This document shows positions 18,307 through 27,014 of a DNA stretch of 64,000 nucleotides, piece by piece. Source of the stretch: Fidelibacterota bacterium (GTDB lineage: Bacteria; Fidelibacterota; Marinisomatia; SCGC-AAA003-L08; TS1B11); contig CP070638.1 of the NCBI GenBank assembly GCA_020354025.1, positions 3,197,526 through 3,261,525 on the forward strand, written 5' to 3'. Position 1 is the stretch's first letter. Every line of letters starts with the position of its first letter. A model generated the notes under the pieces. It did no database searches. It worked only from the letters and a program-made list of their open reading frames with translations, and was not told the origin of the DNA. Made by a program: the position numbers and the translations under genes.

Positions 18307-19725
18307 ATGACTGACAAGCTCATACTGAATGAAGATCGGTTCTTTGACTCGGACCCGAAAATCCGCAAAGTGGCCCGCGAGCTGTATGAAGGGATTAGGG
18401 ATTTGCCAATCATCAGCCCACACGGCCATACCGACCCGCGTTGGTTTGCCGAGAATCAGCCGTTCCCCGATCCCACCGAGCTGATCGTTATCCCGGATCA
18501 TTACGTCTTCCGGATGCTTTATTCCCGAGGTATTAGCCTGGAATCTCTGGGTATCCCAACAGTGGATGGTTCACCGGTAGAGCAGGATCACAGGAAAATC
18601 TGGCAGCTGTTCGCGGACAATTTTCACCTGTTCCTGGGCACCCCTACCGGTATTTGGCTAAACCACGAGTTCTTTACAGTCTTCGGGATAGATGAGAGAC
18701 TTAATAGTAAGAGCGCCCAGCGGATATACGACCGGATCCAGGAGCAGCTGCAGAGCCCGGATTTCCTGCCGCGAGCAATGTTCGATCGTTTCGATATCGA
18801 GGCCATTTCCACCACCGACGCTGCCGCAGACTCGCTGGAGCACCACGAGATGATCAGGGAGTCGGATTGGAAAGCAAAAATCGTCCCGAGTTTCCGTCCT
18901 GATAAGGTCGTCAACCACATACACACAGAAACCTGGCGGTGTGAAATAGAACACCTGGGCAGAGTTGGTGCTAGGGATATTGGCTCATATGTGGCTTATA
19001 TCCAGGCACTGGAAAGACGCCGGGAATTCTTCAAGTCCATGGGTGCCACATCGACCGATCACGCAGTGCTCGAACCTTACACCCACGAGATGACTTCCGG
19101 TGAAGTCAATGCTGTCTTCCAGCGTGCATTGAAGGGCAAGGCCAGCGAAGAGGATGCAGTCCGGTTCACTGCTCACATGCTCATGGAACTGGCCCGTATG
19201 AGTATCGAAGACGGGCTGGTAATGCAGATTCACCCCGGCTCATATCGCAACCACAATGAATTAGTGATGAAGAAATTCGGCCTGGATAAGGGTGGGGATA
19301 TTCCCGTCCGGACCGAATATACATTCAATCTGCATGCGCTGTTGAACCGCTACGGCAATGATCCCCGGTTGACCTTGGTACTCTTTAACCTGGATGAGTC
19401 AACCAATTCGCGGGAGCTAGCGCCCCTGGCCGGCCACTACCCGGCAGTGAAACTGGGTCCGCCGTGGTGGTTCTTTGACAGCGTCGAGGGGATGACCCGT
19501 TTCCGGCAAACCGTTACCGAGACAGCCGGCTTTTATAATACGGTGGGATTCAACGATGATACGCGGGCTTTCGCCTCAATACCGGCCCGCCATGACCTAT
19601 CCAGAAGGGTCGATTCCAACTTCCTGGCCGGCTTAGTAGCCCGGCATATAATTGACTTGGACGAGGCGCGGGGTCTAAGCCGCGCCTTGGCATACGACTT
19701 GGCGAAGGAGACTTACAAACTGTAG
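18307..19725 (+). CDS. uxaC: Uronate isomerase (glucuronate/galacturonate isomerase)
   Basis: Catalyses the first intracellular step, D-galacturonate to D-tagaturonate or D-glucuronate to D-fructuronate. It belongs to the amidohydrolase superfamily; 472 residues is the normal length. The metal-binding SPHGHTDPRWF (His39, His41) opens the barrel, and QIHPGSYRNHN and GFNDDTRAF carry the later active-site residues. It starts 153 bp after eda and is followed by a Gfo/Idh oxidoreductase on the same strand. Confidence 0.93.
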   Translation: MTDKLILNEDRFFDSDPKIRKVARELYEGIRDLPIISPHGHTDPRWFAENQPFPDPTELIVIPDHYVFRMLYSRGISLESLGIPTVDGSPVEQDHRKIWQLFADNFHLFLGTPTGIWLNHEFFTVFGIDERLNSKSAQRIYDRIQEQLQSPDFLPRAMFDRFDIEAISTTDAAADSLEHHEMIRESDWKAKIVPSFRPDKVVNHIHTETWRCEIEHLGRVGARDIGSYVAYIQALERRREFFKSMGATSTDHAVLEPYTHEMTSGEVNAVFQRALKGKASEEDAVRFTAHMLMELARMSIEDGLVMQIHPGSYRNHNELVMKKFGLDKGGDIPVRTEYTFNLHALLNRYGNDPRLTLVLFNLDESTNSRELAPLAGHYPAVKLGPPWWFFDSVEGMTRFRQTVTETAGFYNTVGFNDDTRAFASIPARHDLSRRVDSNFLAGLVARHIIDLDEARGLSRALAYDLAKETYKL

Positions 19726-19789
19726 CCGGATCCTGGCGCTGGTTCCATTTTACAAGGATAGAATTACGACAATATCAAAGAATCGGGAA

Positions 19790-20815
19790 GTGGGTTTTGG
19801 CATTCTTGGTGCGGGAATGATCGCCGACTACCACCGCCAGGCTATTGCCGCCAATGCCGGGTTGGGAGCCCGGCTCGTGGCGATGGGGCATTATCGCCAG
19901 GATCGCTTTGCCGAGATCGGAGATCGGTTCGGCGTTCCCTGCTTAAATGAAGCCGACCTGTTGGCCTGTCCTGGTGTGGATGTGATCTGCATCTGCACTC
20001 CCAGTGGCCAGCATGCTGAACAGGCCATAGCCGCAGCCGCAGCTGGCAAGCACATGCTTGTGGAGAAACCCATTGCAGTCGATCTGGGCGAGGCAGACAA
20101 CATGATCGCTGCCTGCGACAAAGCCCGGGTACGGCTAGGCGTGACCCTCCAGCGCCGGGCTCTGCCCCTGTTCAAGAAGATACATAAAGCCATCGAAACT
20201 GGTGACCTAGGGAAACTGGTTTTAGCTACCATTACCATGCCCTACCACAGGCCACAGGAATACTACGACCAGGCCGCCTGGCGTGGGACCTGGGCTTTGG
20301 ATGGCGGCGGGGTCCTCATGAATCAGGGTATCCACTTGGTGGACCTTCTAGTATGGTATATGGGAGATCCCGTTCAGGTCCATGCTCGGGCTGGAACCCT
20401 TTATCACGACATCGAAGTGGAAGATGTGCTGGCGGCTACCCTCACGTTTGACAACGGTGCAGAGGCCAGCATCACTGCTACAACCAACGCCGATCCAGGT
20501 GCGCCGCACCGACTGGAACTCTACGGCACCCGCGGCTATATCCAGATCGAGGGGGAAGCAGCTATCCGCTGGGAGCTGGCAGATCCCGGTGGAGCCGTCG
20601 TTGCGCCCCCGACAACTGGTTGCGAGACCAGTGCCGGGGCGAGTGCCGATCCCAGGGGTATCCAGCCAACGGGACATATCGGTATCTTCCGGGATTTCAT
20701 TCTGGCCTTGAGGGAGGATCGTCCCTTTTACTTGGATGGTTTCGAAGGCCGCCGCAGCCTGGCTGCGGTACTGGCTATCTATGAAGCCGCCGATATCAGG
20801 CCGAAAGGCCGCTGA
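19790..20815 (+). CDS. Gfo/Idh/MocA family oxidoreductase
   Basis: NAD(P)-dependent sugar or polyol dehydrogenase. The N-terminal Rossmann motif GILGAGM and the family's EKP (92-94 from the GTG start) are present, followed by the Gfo/Idh alpha/beta domain with GGGVLMNQGIHLVDLL. The GTG at 19790 trims the first strand and has no good ribosome site; an ATT at 19763, nine codons upstream, gives a more usual N-terminus and sits just after AAGGAT, and a CTG at 19739 is also in frame. In this locus it may oxidise or reduce a pectin side-chain sugar or uronate; substrate cannot be told. Confidence 0.85.
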   Translation: MGFGILGAGMIADYHRQAIAANAGLGARLVAMGHYRQDRFAEIGDRFGVPCLNEADLLACPGVDVICICTPSGQHAEQAIAAAAAGKHMLVEKPIAVDLGEADNMIAACDKARVRLGVTLQRRALPLFKKIHKAIETGDLGKLVLATITMPYHRPQEYYDQAAWRGTWALDGGGVLMNQGIHLVDLLVWYMGDPVQVHARAGTLYHDIEVEDVLAATLTFDNGAEASITATTNADPGAPHRLELYGTRGYIQIEGEAAIRWELADPGGAVVAPPTTGCETSAGASADPRGIQPTGHIGIFRDFILALREDRPFYLDGFEGRRSLAAVLAIYEAADIRPKGR

Positions 20816-20995
20816 GATCTTGGTACGGCGCAGTGTATTAGGTGAACAGAGGCCCTTTCTGGAGAATTTTAATGTATCATTTGAAATGAGCTACCAAGGC
20901 ACTCATCAAATAGGCTCTGATAAGGTGCGAGAACAGTGCTCGCAGGGAGTCCGCGTTGAACGGCTTTAGCAGCCACTAGGCGATGGTCTGATATG

Positions 20996-21754
20996 CTAAG
21001 AATTAAGGTAGGGTTTCAGGTCAGCTAGACGGGAAATCTTCGTAAATAATTCCCCCTCGCCGTCTACCAGGCAATTCCCCGGGATTCTTAAGAATCCCCA
21101 GGAAGCCCAGAAGCAGCGAGCCCCGGTTGCGGCTACTTCCCTTACGTGATGGGGATGGTCATCTACGAACAGGACGTCCTGGATTGGATGCCCTGATCCC
21201 ACAGCGATTCGCTGTACAATTTTTGCCTTGGCCATAATCCGCTCCTTGGTCCACAGGCACTCTTCTGGAATTCCTAGTTGCCAGTGGCGGTTGAAATACT
21301 GAACCGAGATTAGGTCTTTGGTAGTAACGATATGGACTGGAAACTGTCCCTTGACCGCGTTCCAGCCATCTTGGAATTCGGTATACATGCGGTGCAGACC
21401 AAGCCACCGATCCATATCTGCTGAGCTAAATATGTGCCGTGATTCAAAAAAGATAGGTTCGAAAACCGGTAGTTTTGCCGCATACGTAGATATGAGACCA
21501 TCATACTGGGTCTGGCTTAGAAGCCCTCCATCGGTGAGGCACCAATGCATGATTATCCAGAATTCCTGGGCGTTGCGGGCGTAATGCCGCAGGCGCCGGA
21601 AGCTGTTGGCCACTGCCGGTTTGATGTCGGCGGTGCTGCTAGCCCAGCAGTTGCTGCCTTCTAGCCGGTGGTAGGCGTTGTAGGCGGTGACTAGGCACTC
21701 CTCCAGACTGTCGCAGATGACACCATCGAAATCTAATGCGATGATAGGTTTCAT
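20996..21754 (-). CDS. HAD-superfamily hydrolase
   Basis: A 252-residue phosphatase-like protein, convergent with the Gfo/Idh gene and divergent from gnd. The start is the ATG at 21754 (MKPIIALDFDGVICDS), not the GTG upstream at 21796, because it places the nucleophile motif DFDGV at the N-terminus (Asp8, Asp10). Motif II is VHIVTTKD, and motif IV is VLFVDDHPHHV. A long helical cap lies between motifs I and II. It may dephosphorylate a sugar or aldonate phosphate, but its substrate is unknown. It is the only minus-strand gene in the hexuronate locus. Confidence 0.8.
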   Translation of the reverse strand: MKPIIALDFDGVICDSLEECLVTAYNAYHRLEGSNCWASSTADIKPAVANSFRRLRHYARNAQEFWIIMHWCLTDGGLLSQTQYDGLISTYAAKLPVFEPIFFESRHIFSSADMDRWLGLHRMYTEFQDGWNAVKGQFPVHIVTTKDLISVQYFNRHWQLGIPEECLWTKERIMAKAKIVQRIAVGSGHPIQDVLFVDDHPHHVREVAATGARCFWASWGFLRIPGNCLVDGEGELFTKISRLADLKPYLNS

Positions 21755-21905
21755 AAGCAACCAGTTTACGGCAACTGCCGAAGGTGAGTCAACCACGAGA
21801 ACCGTTGGCGGGGAAGACGGATTTCCGGGTAGAATAATAGAGATTTTGCTGGTTCAGAAAGCGTGAACAAATGTAACTTGACCTCCCTTGATATCCGCCA
21901 GTTTA

Positions 21906-21920
21906 GGATTATGATAATCC
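21906..21920. promoter_or_regulatory. Palindrome in the divergent HAD/gnd control region
   Basis: GGATTA-TGA-TAATCC is a perfect 6+3+6 inverted repeat in the 226-bp gap between the HAD gene (minus) and gnd (plus), 60 bp before the gnd start. It could be an operator for either direction. It does not match the palindrome before the GH28 gene. Confidence 0.3.
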
Positions 21921-21980
21921 GGGCGTACTTAAACATTATTCAAACTTACTCTGTAACCTTCGTGTAAATCAGGAGTTGTT

Positions 21981-23435
21981 GTGGAACAACAAGATATAGG
22001 ACTCATTGGCCTAGCGGTAATGGGTGAAAATCTGGTATTGAATATGGAAAGTCATGGATTCACTGTTGCGGTCTTTAATCGTACTACAAGCAAGGTTGAT
22101 GCCTTCATGGCTGGCCGAGCCAAAGGTAAAAACATCATTGGTTGCCACAGCATCGAAGAATTGGTGGCAAGTCTGAAACGGCCTCGCAAGATATTCATGC
22201 TGGTAAAGGCAGGTCAACCGGTCGACGATTTCATCGAGTTGTTGTGGCCTCATTTGGAAGAGGGCGACATCATCATTGATGGGGGAAATAGTCATTTCCC
22301 TGACACAATCCGCCGCACTGCCTATGTAGAAAGCAAGGGTCTTTTGTATATCGGTACGGGTGTTTCAGGTGGTGAAGAAGGTGCCTTGAAGGGTCCATCC
22401 ATAATGCCTGGGGGATCAGCTGCCGCCTGGCCTCATGTGAAGGATATCTTTCAATCCATCTCCGCGAAGGTAGAAGGTGGTGTCCCATGCTGCGAATGGC
22501 TAGGTGACAATGGTGCCGGGCACTTCGTCAAGATGGTGCATAACGGTATTGAATACGGAGATATGCAAATGATCTGCGAAGCATACTCGCTTATGCGTAA
22601 CGTACTTGGCATGACGCCGCAAGAAATTTCGGAGGTGTTCAGCGAGTGGAATGAGGGCGAACTGGACAGTTACCTCATCGAGATAAGCAGAGATATTCTC
22701 GCAAAAGTTGATGACGAGACCGGTCAGCCTATGGTGGATGTGATTATGGACCGTGCGGGACAGAAAGGTACCGGTAGGTGGACCAGCCTCGCCGCCTTAA
22801 ACCTGGGCGTACCTGCGCAGACTATCGCAGAAGCCGTTTTTGCGCGGGCCCTTAGCGCGATCAAAGATGAACGGCTGGCAGCATCAGAAAAATTAGCTGG
22901 ACCTGGGACAACGTTCTCAGGCGATAAAGCCAAGTTCTTGACAATGCTACAAAAAGCCTTATATGCCTCTAAAATCTGCTCATATGCACAGGGCTATCAG
23001 CTCATGAGGGCAGCTGCTGAAGAGTACAAATGGGAGCTGAAATACGGCGATATTGCCCTCCTGTGGCGCGGCGGTTGCATTATTCGCGCCCAGTTCCTTG
23101 GCAAGATTAAGGAAGCCTTTGACAAAGATCCGGGATTGCAGAATCTATTATTGGACGATTACTTCAAGAGTGCTATCGAAAACAGTCAGCTAGCCTGGCG
23201 CAAGGTCGTAGCCACGGCCGTAGAGCACGGAGTACCGGTGCCGGCCTTCAGCTCAGCTCTGGCCTATTTCGACGGTTATCGCAGTGCGGTGTTGCCAGCC
23301 AGCCTGCTGCAAGCCCAGCGGGATTACTTCGGTGCCCATACTTATGAGCGACTGGATAAACCACGGGGCGAGTTCTTCCACACCAACTGGACTGGCCGCG
23401 GCGGTGATACGGTATCGACAACATATAATGTTTAA
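21981..23435 (+). CDS. gnd: 6-phosphogluconate dehydrogenase, decarboxylating
   Basis: Oxidises 6-phosphogluconate to ribulose-5-phosphate with loss of CO2 (oxidative pentose phosphate pathway). GTG start after AGGAG at 21971. The 484-residue long form has [13 protein letters not shown] at the nucleotide-binding strand, the ISGGEEGA-like motif as [18 protein letters not shown], and the active-site lysine region [16 protein letters not shown]. The C-terminal tail [10 protein letters not shown] is typical of the family. A gnd gene inside a hexuronate locus is unusual and lies 24 bp from the LarA-family gene. Confidence 0.95.
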   Translation: MEQQDIGLIGLAVMGENLVLNMESHGFTVAVFNRTTSKVDAFMAGRAKGKNIIGCHSIEELVASLKRPRKIFMLVKAGQPVDDFIELLWPHLEEGDIIIDGGNSHFPDTIRRTAYVESKGLLYIGTGVSGGEEGALKGPSIMPGGSAAAWPHVKDIFQSISAKVEGGVPCCEWLGDNGAGHFVKMVHNGIEYGDMQMICEAYSLMRNVLGMTPQEISEVFSEWNEGELDSYLIEISRDILAKVDDETGQPMVDVIMDRAGQKGTGRWTSLAALNLGVPAQTIAEAVFARALSAIKDERLAASEKLAGPGTTFSGDKAKFLTMLQKALYASKICSYAQGYQLMRAAAEEYKWELKYGDIALLWRGGCIIRAQFLGKIKEAFDKDPGLQNLLLDDYFKSAIENSQLAWRKVVATAVEHGVPVPAFSSALAYFDGYRSAVLPASLLQAQRDYFGAHTYERLDKPRGEFFHTNWTGRGGDTVSTTYNV

Positions 23436-23441
23436 CATTAT
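23425..23441. promoter_or_regulatory. Perfect inverted repeat over the gnd stop codon
   Basis: ATAATGTT-T-AACATTAT is a perfect 8+1+8 inverted repeat overlapping the gnd stop (23433-23435), 19 bp before the LarA-family start. The one-base centre disfavours an RNA hairpin of full length, so a protein-binding site controlling the downstream genes is possible. Confidence 0.3.
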
Positions 23442-23459
23442 AAAAGTAGTTCTGATTAT

Positions 23460-24713
23460 ATGGTAGTCGGATTCGGCTCTGAAAACGCCACGATTAGCGA
23501 GGGACAGATTCGAGATATCTGTACTGAAGCTTTCGCTGATAAGCTCCTTGAAGGGAAGAAAGTTCTGGCCATTGTACCAGATCATACCCGCACAGCGCCC
23601 ATCAATGTAATGTTTCGGATACTCTACGATTTGCTGGCGCCCGAGGTGGAGCTGCTCGATTTCCTCATTGCTTTGGGCACACATCCACCCATGAGTGATG
23701 AAGCTATCAACCACCGGGTGGGCATTACCGATGAGGAACGAGCCAGCCGGTATCCTAAGACTCGGTTTTTCAACCATCACTGGAAGGATCCAAACCAGCT
23801 CCGAAATATTGGTACTATCACTGCTGATGAGATTGCGGATATTTCGGGCGATCTCATGCGGCGGCAGGTAGATGTAACCATCAACAAAATGGTTTTCGAT
23901 TACGATCTACTGCTGATTGTGGGTCCCACCTTTCCTCATGAAGTGGTGGGCTTCTCCGGTGGCAACAAATATCTGTTCCCCGGTATAGCGGGTCAGGAGA
24001 TCATCGATCTGTTTCACTGGTTGGGAGCGCTCATCACCAATCCTGAGATTATCGGCACTAAGTATACTCCCGTTAGGAAAGTAGTTGATAAGGCTGCAGC
24101 GTTGCTGCCTATGGAACGCATGTGCATTGACTTGGTGGTACAAGGTGCTGATCTTGCTGGGCTTTACATCGGTACACCAGAGGAGGCTTGGGAGGCAGCA
24201 GCCGATCTATCCGATAAGCTGCATATAATATACAAAGATAAGCCGTTCAAACGGGTGCTCTCAAGAGCGCCTGAGATGTATGAAGATCTATGGACTGGCG
24301 GTAAGTGCATGTACAAGCTAGAACCGGTAGTGGCCGATGGGGGAGAATTGATTATCTACGCTCCCCACATCACCGAAGTATCCGTTTCTCATGGTAATAT
24401 CATAGAAAAGATTGGTTATCATGTCCGTGATTATTTCGTGAAACAGATGGACCGGTTCGACCATATACCCGGTGGCGTAATGGCCCACTCAACCCATGTC
24501 AAGGGTATCGGCACCTATGAAAACGGTATTGAAAAACCGAGGGTGAATGTGGTACTGGCTACCGGGATATCTGAAGAGATTTGCCGCAAGATTAACCTGG
24601 GCTATCGGAACCCGGAAAGTATTGAGATACTCGAGTGGCGTAACCGGGAGGACGAGGGTATCTTGGTGGTGGATAACGCCGGCCAGACCTTGTACCGTCT
24701 GAAAACGCCTTAA
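23460..24713 (+). CDS. LarA-family nickel-dependent racemase/epimerase homologue
   Basis: Member of the lactate racemase (LarA, DUF2088) family, enzymes that move a hydride at the carbon next to a carboxylate using a nickel-pincer nucleotide. All residues I know from the L. plantarum enzyme have counterparts at the same spacing: Asp41 and Arg44 in DHTR, His75 in GTHPP, His160 and Lys170 in PHEVVGFSGGNK, and His186 in LFHW. The family includes aldonate C2-epimerases such as D-gluconate epimerase. Between gnd and KDG kinase, a mannonate or altronate epimerase is plausible. LarB, LarC and LarE, which make the cofactor, are not in the window. No clear ribosome site precedes the ATG. Confidence 0.85.
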   Translation: MVVGFGSENATISEGQIRDICTEAFADKLLEGKKVLAIVPDHTRTAPINVMFRILYDLLAPEVELLDFLIALGTHPPMSDEAINHRVGITDEERASRYPKTRFFNHHWKDPNQLRNIGTITADEIADISGDLMRRQVDVTINKMVFDYDLLLIVGPTFPHEVVGFSGGNKYLFPGIAGQEIIDLFHWLGALITNPEIIGTKYTPVRKVVDKAAALLPMERMCIDLVVQGADLAGLYIGTPEEAWEAAADLSDKLHIIYKDKPFKRVLSRAPEMYEDLWTGGKCMYKLEPVVADGGELIIYAPHITEVSVSHGNIIEKIGYHVRDYFVKQMDRFDHIPGGVMAHSTHVKGIGTYENGIEKPRVNVVLATGISEEICRKINLGYRNPESIEILEWRNREDEGILVVDNAGQTLYRLKTP

Positions 24714-24757
24714 AACTGAAGTAATCCAACGATAACAATAGTATTGGGGGTTAAGCC

Positions 24758-25843
24758 ATGGCGCTGAAGATCAGAGCACAATCAGAATGTGAATTGGACC
24801 TGTTATCCCTAGGAGAGTGCATGATCCGCCTCAGCCCGCCGGATCACCAACGGATCGAATACGCTCCCTATTTCGAGGTCTGGGTTGGTGGTGGTGAATA
24901 TAATGTGTCCTACGCTTTGTCCCGGTTCGGCTTGCATACCGGCTGGGTCTCCAAGTTGGTGGACAATCCCCTGGGCCGACTCATCCGCAATCATGCTCAG
25001 ACTGTCGGGATGGATGTTAGTGAGGTGCAGTGGGTGCCCTACGACGGATCAGGCCGAGCGGATCGCATCGGGCTTAACTTTACCGAAGTCGGCATCGGTG
25101 TGCGGGCTAGTGTAACTATGTACGACCGGGGGCACACGGCCGTCTCCCATTTCAAACCCGGCGAGGTGAACTGGAAGCGCATCTTTAGTGAGCGGGGTAT
25201 GCGGTGGTTCCATACCGGCGGCATTTTCACAGCCCTGAGTGATGGTACCGCGGAGGTAATCAAGGAGGCGCTGCAGGCGGCCCATGAGGCCGGTACAATT
25301 GTCAGCTATGACCTGAATTTTCGCAGCAAGCTGTGGACCAGCGAACGGGCAATAGAAGTCACCAAGGAGCTGGTACCCTATGTCACAGTCCTCATAGGTA
25401 ACGAGGAGGATTTTCAGAAGGTGCTGGGCTTTGAGGTGAAAGGTACCGACGAGAGCCTTCGTAAGCTCCCGGTGGAAGCCTATAAGGATATGGTGAGCCG
25501 GGTAGTCAAGACCTATCCCAACGTTCAGATCGTAGGAACGACCTTGCGCGAGGTGGTAAGTGGCCTGATCAACAACTGGGCTGCCATTGCGTACTTTAAC
25601 GGTAGGTTCTACGAGTCTCGCCGCTATGAAGGCCTGGAGATCGAGGATCGGGTAGGTGGCGGCGATGGCTTCTGCAGCGGCATGGTGTACGGTCTGCTGA
25701 ATGATATGCCTATGCAGGACTGTGTTGATTTCGGCGCGACTCACGGTGCCCTGCTGCAGTCGACCCGCGGTGATACCAGTATGATTACCCTGGATGAGGT
25801 CAAGCACGTCATGGCCGGTGGCACGGCCCGTATCAAACGATAG
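24758..25843 (+). CDS. kdgK: 2-keto-3-deoxygluconate kinase (PfkB family)
   Basis: Phosphorylates KDG to KDPG, feeding the aldolase at 17.5 kb. It is a 361-residue ribokinase-type protein. The N-terminal LSLGECMIRLSPPDHQRIE and GGGEYNVSYALSRFGLHTGWVSKL are the KDG kinase version of the sugar-binding region. The anion-hole motif reads GGGDGF, with Asp303 as the likely catalytic base; most relatives have GAGD. It is followed at 16 bp by a HAD hydrolase. A different aldonate or ketoaldonate substrate, such as gluconate, cannot be excluded. Confidence 0.85.
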   Translation: MALKIRAQSECELDLLSLGECMIRLSPPDHQRIEYAPYFEVWVGGGEYNVSYALSRFGLHTGWVSKLVDNPLGRLIRNHAQTVGMDVSEVQWVPYDGSGRADRIGLNFTEVGIGVRASVTMYDRGHTAVSHFKPGEVNWKRIFSERGMRWFHTGGIFTALSDGTAEVIKEALQAAHEAGTIVSYDLNFRSKLWTSERAIEVTKELVPYVTVLIGNEEDFQKVLGFEVKGTDESLRKLPVEAYKDMVSRVVKTYPNVQIVGTTLREVVSGLINNWAAIAYFNGRFYESRRYEGLEIEDRVGGGDGFCSGMVYGLLNDMPMQDCVDFGATHGALLQSTRGDTSMITLDEVKHVMAGGTARIKR

Positions 25844-25859
25844 AAGGATCGACAAACCG

Positions 25860-26756
25860 ATGAAGGAACACACACGGGAAGACCTGATAAACTTCCAGCC
25901 CCAGCATGACTCTTACGTGGGCATCGACTCCGATGGGTGCGTTTTCGACTCCATGGAACCGAAACAAAAGGAATGCTTCTGCCCAGTCACCATTGAGAAG
26001 TGGGGTCTGGCCGCCGTATCCAAGTATGCCCGTGAGACCTGGGAATTCGTGAATCTCTATTCTGTTGATAGGGGCTGTAACCGCTTCCTTGCCTTGCTAA
26101 AGACCTTCGACCTCCTGCGGGAACGTCCCGAGGTTCTCAGGCGGGATGTCCACGCGCCCGAGCTGCCCGAGCTACGTAGCTGGACCGAGCGGGAAACCAA
26201 GCTGGGCAACCCGGCTCTGAAGGAGGAAATCAAACGAACTGGTAGTGAGGAGTTGAAGCGGGTCTTGGGATGGAGCCTGGCCATCAATGAGACGGTACCA
26301 CGCGTGGTGAAAGGGGTGAAGCCTTTTCCATACGTTAAGGAGTCGCTGGAGAAGTTACAGCCCGTGGCGGACATCGTCGTCGTCTCGTCTACGCCTCTGG
26401 AGGCACTGATACGCGAGTGGCAGGAGAACGAGGTTGACGGCTATACTTCCATCATCGCCGGGCAGGAGTTGGGCAGTAAGAAGGAGCACCTGCAGTTTAC
26501 CACTAGTGGCAAGTATAAGCCGGATCGTACGCTCATGATCGGTGACGCCCTGGGTGACCTGCGGGCCGCAAGGGGCGCTGACTGTCACTTCTATCCCATT
26601 ATTCCTGGCGGGGAGGAAGAGTCGTGGGAGCGCTTCCACGACGATATCATAGACGTGTTCCTAGAGGGGCGATACACCGAAGAGTGGGAGAACCGGTTCC
26701 TGGCAGATTTCCAGGCGGCGCTGCCGGAGAATCCCCCCTGGTCCACCGCAGGGTAG
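25860..26756 (+). CDS. HAD-superfamily hydrolase, last gene of the hexuronate locus
   Basis: A 298-residue phosphatase-like protein. The ATG at 25860 follows AAGGA at 25844 and avoids overlap with kdgK; an upstream start would overlap it by 50 bases. Motif I is GIDSDGCVFDSM (Asp23, Asp25), motif II VVVSSTP, and motif IV MIGDALGDLRAA. Between them is a large, charged helical cap. It is unlike the HAD protein at 21 kb in cap sequence. A role in removing phosphate from stalled sugar-acid phosphates is a guess from context. Confidence 0.8.
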   Translation: MKEHTREDLINFQPQHDSYVGIDSDGCVFDSMEPKQKECFCPVTIEKWGLAAVSKYARETWEFVNLYSVDRGCNRFLALLKTFDLLRERPEVLRRDVHAPELPELRSWTERETKLGNPALKEEIKRTGSEELKRVLGWSLAINETVPRVVKGVKPFPYVKESLEKLQPVADIVVVSSTPLEALIREWQENEVDGYTSIIAGQELGSKKEHLQFTTSGKYKPDRTLMIGDALGDLRAARGADCHFYPIIPGGEEESWERFHDDIIDVFLEGRYTEEWENRFLADFQAALPENPPWSTAG

Positions 26757-27014
26757 CTGTCGGTTCAGCGCCGGCGGCCTCAAGTTCAAGATTTAGTGCA
26801 GGACTTGAGTATACAAGTTGTATCGCGAGGATATTAACCTTTTGCCTCTTCCGACCGTCTAAAGAACAATACTCAGTTTTCTATTATCCGGGCAAGTGTC
26901 CGGAGGCATCAATTCACGTCTGTTGGCTGGTAGAGGAGTAGGTAATACATTCGGGATGTTGCGTTGCGCTCCGCTACTGAATGAGTATCCGGTTTTTAAG
27001 GGAGTACATTTCCT

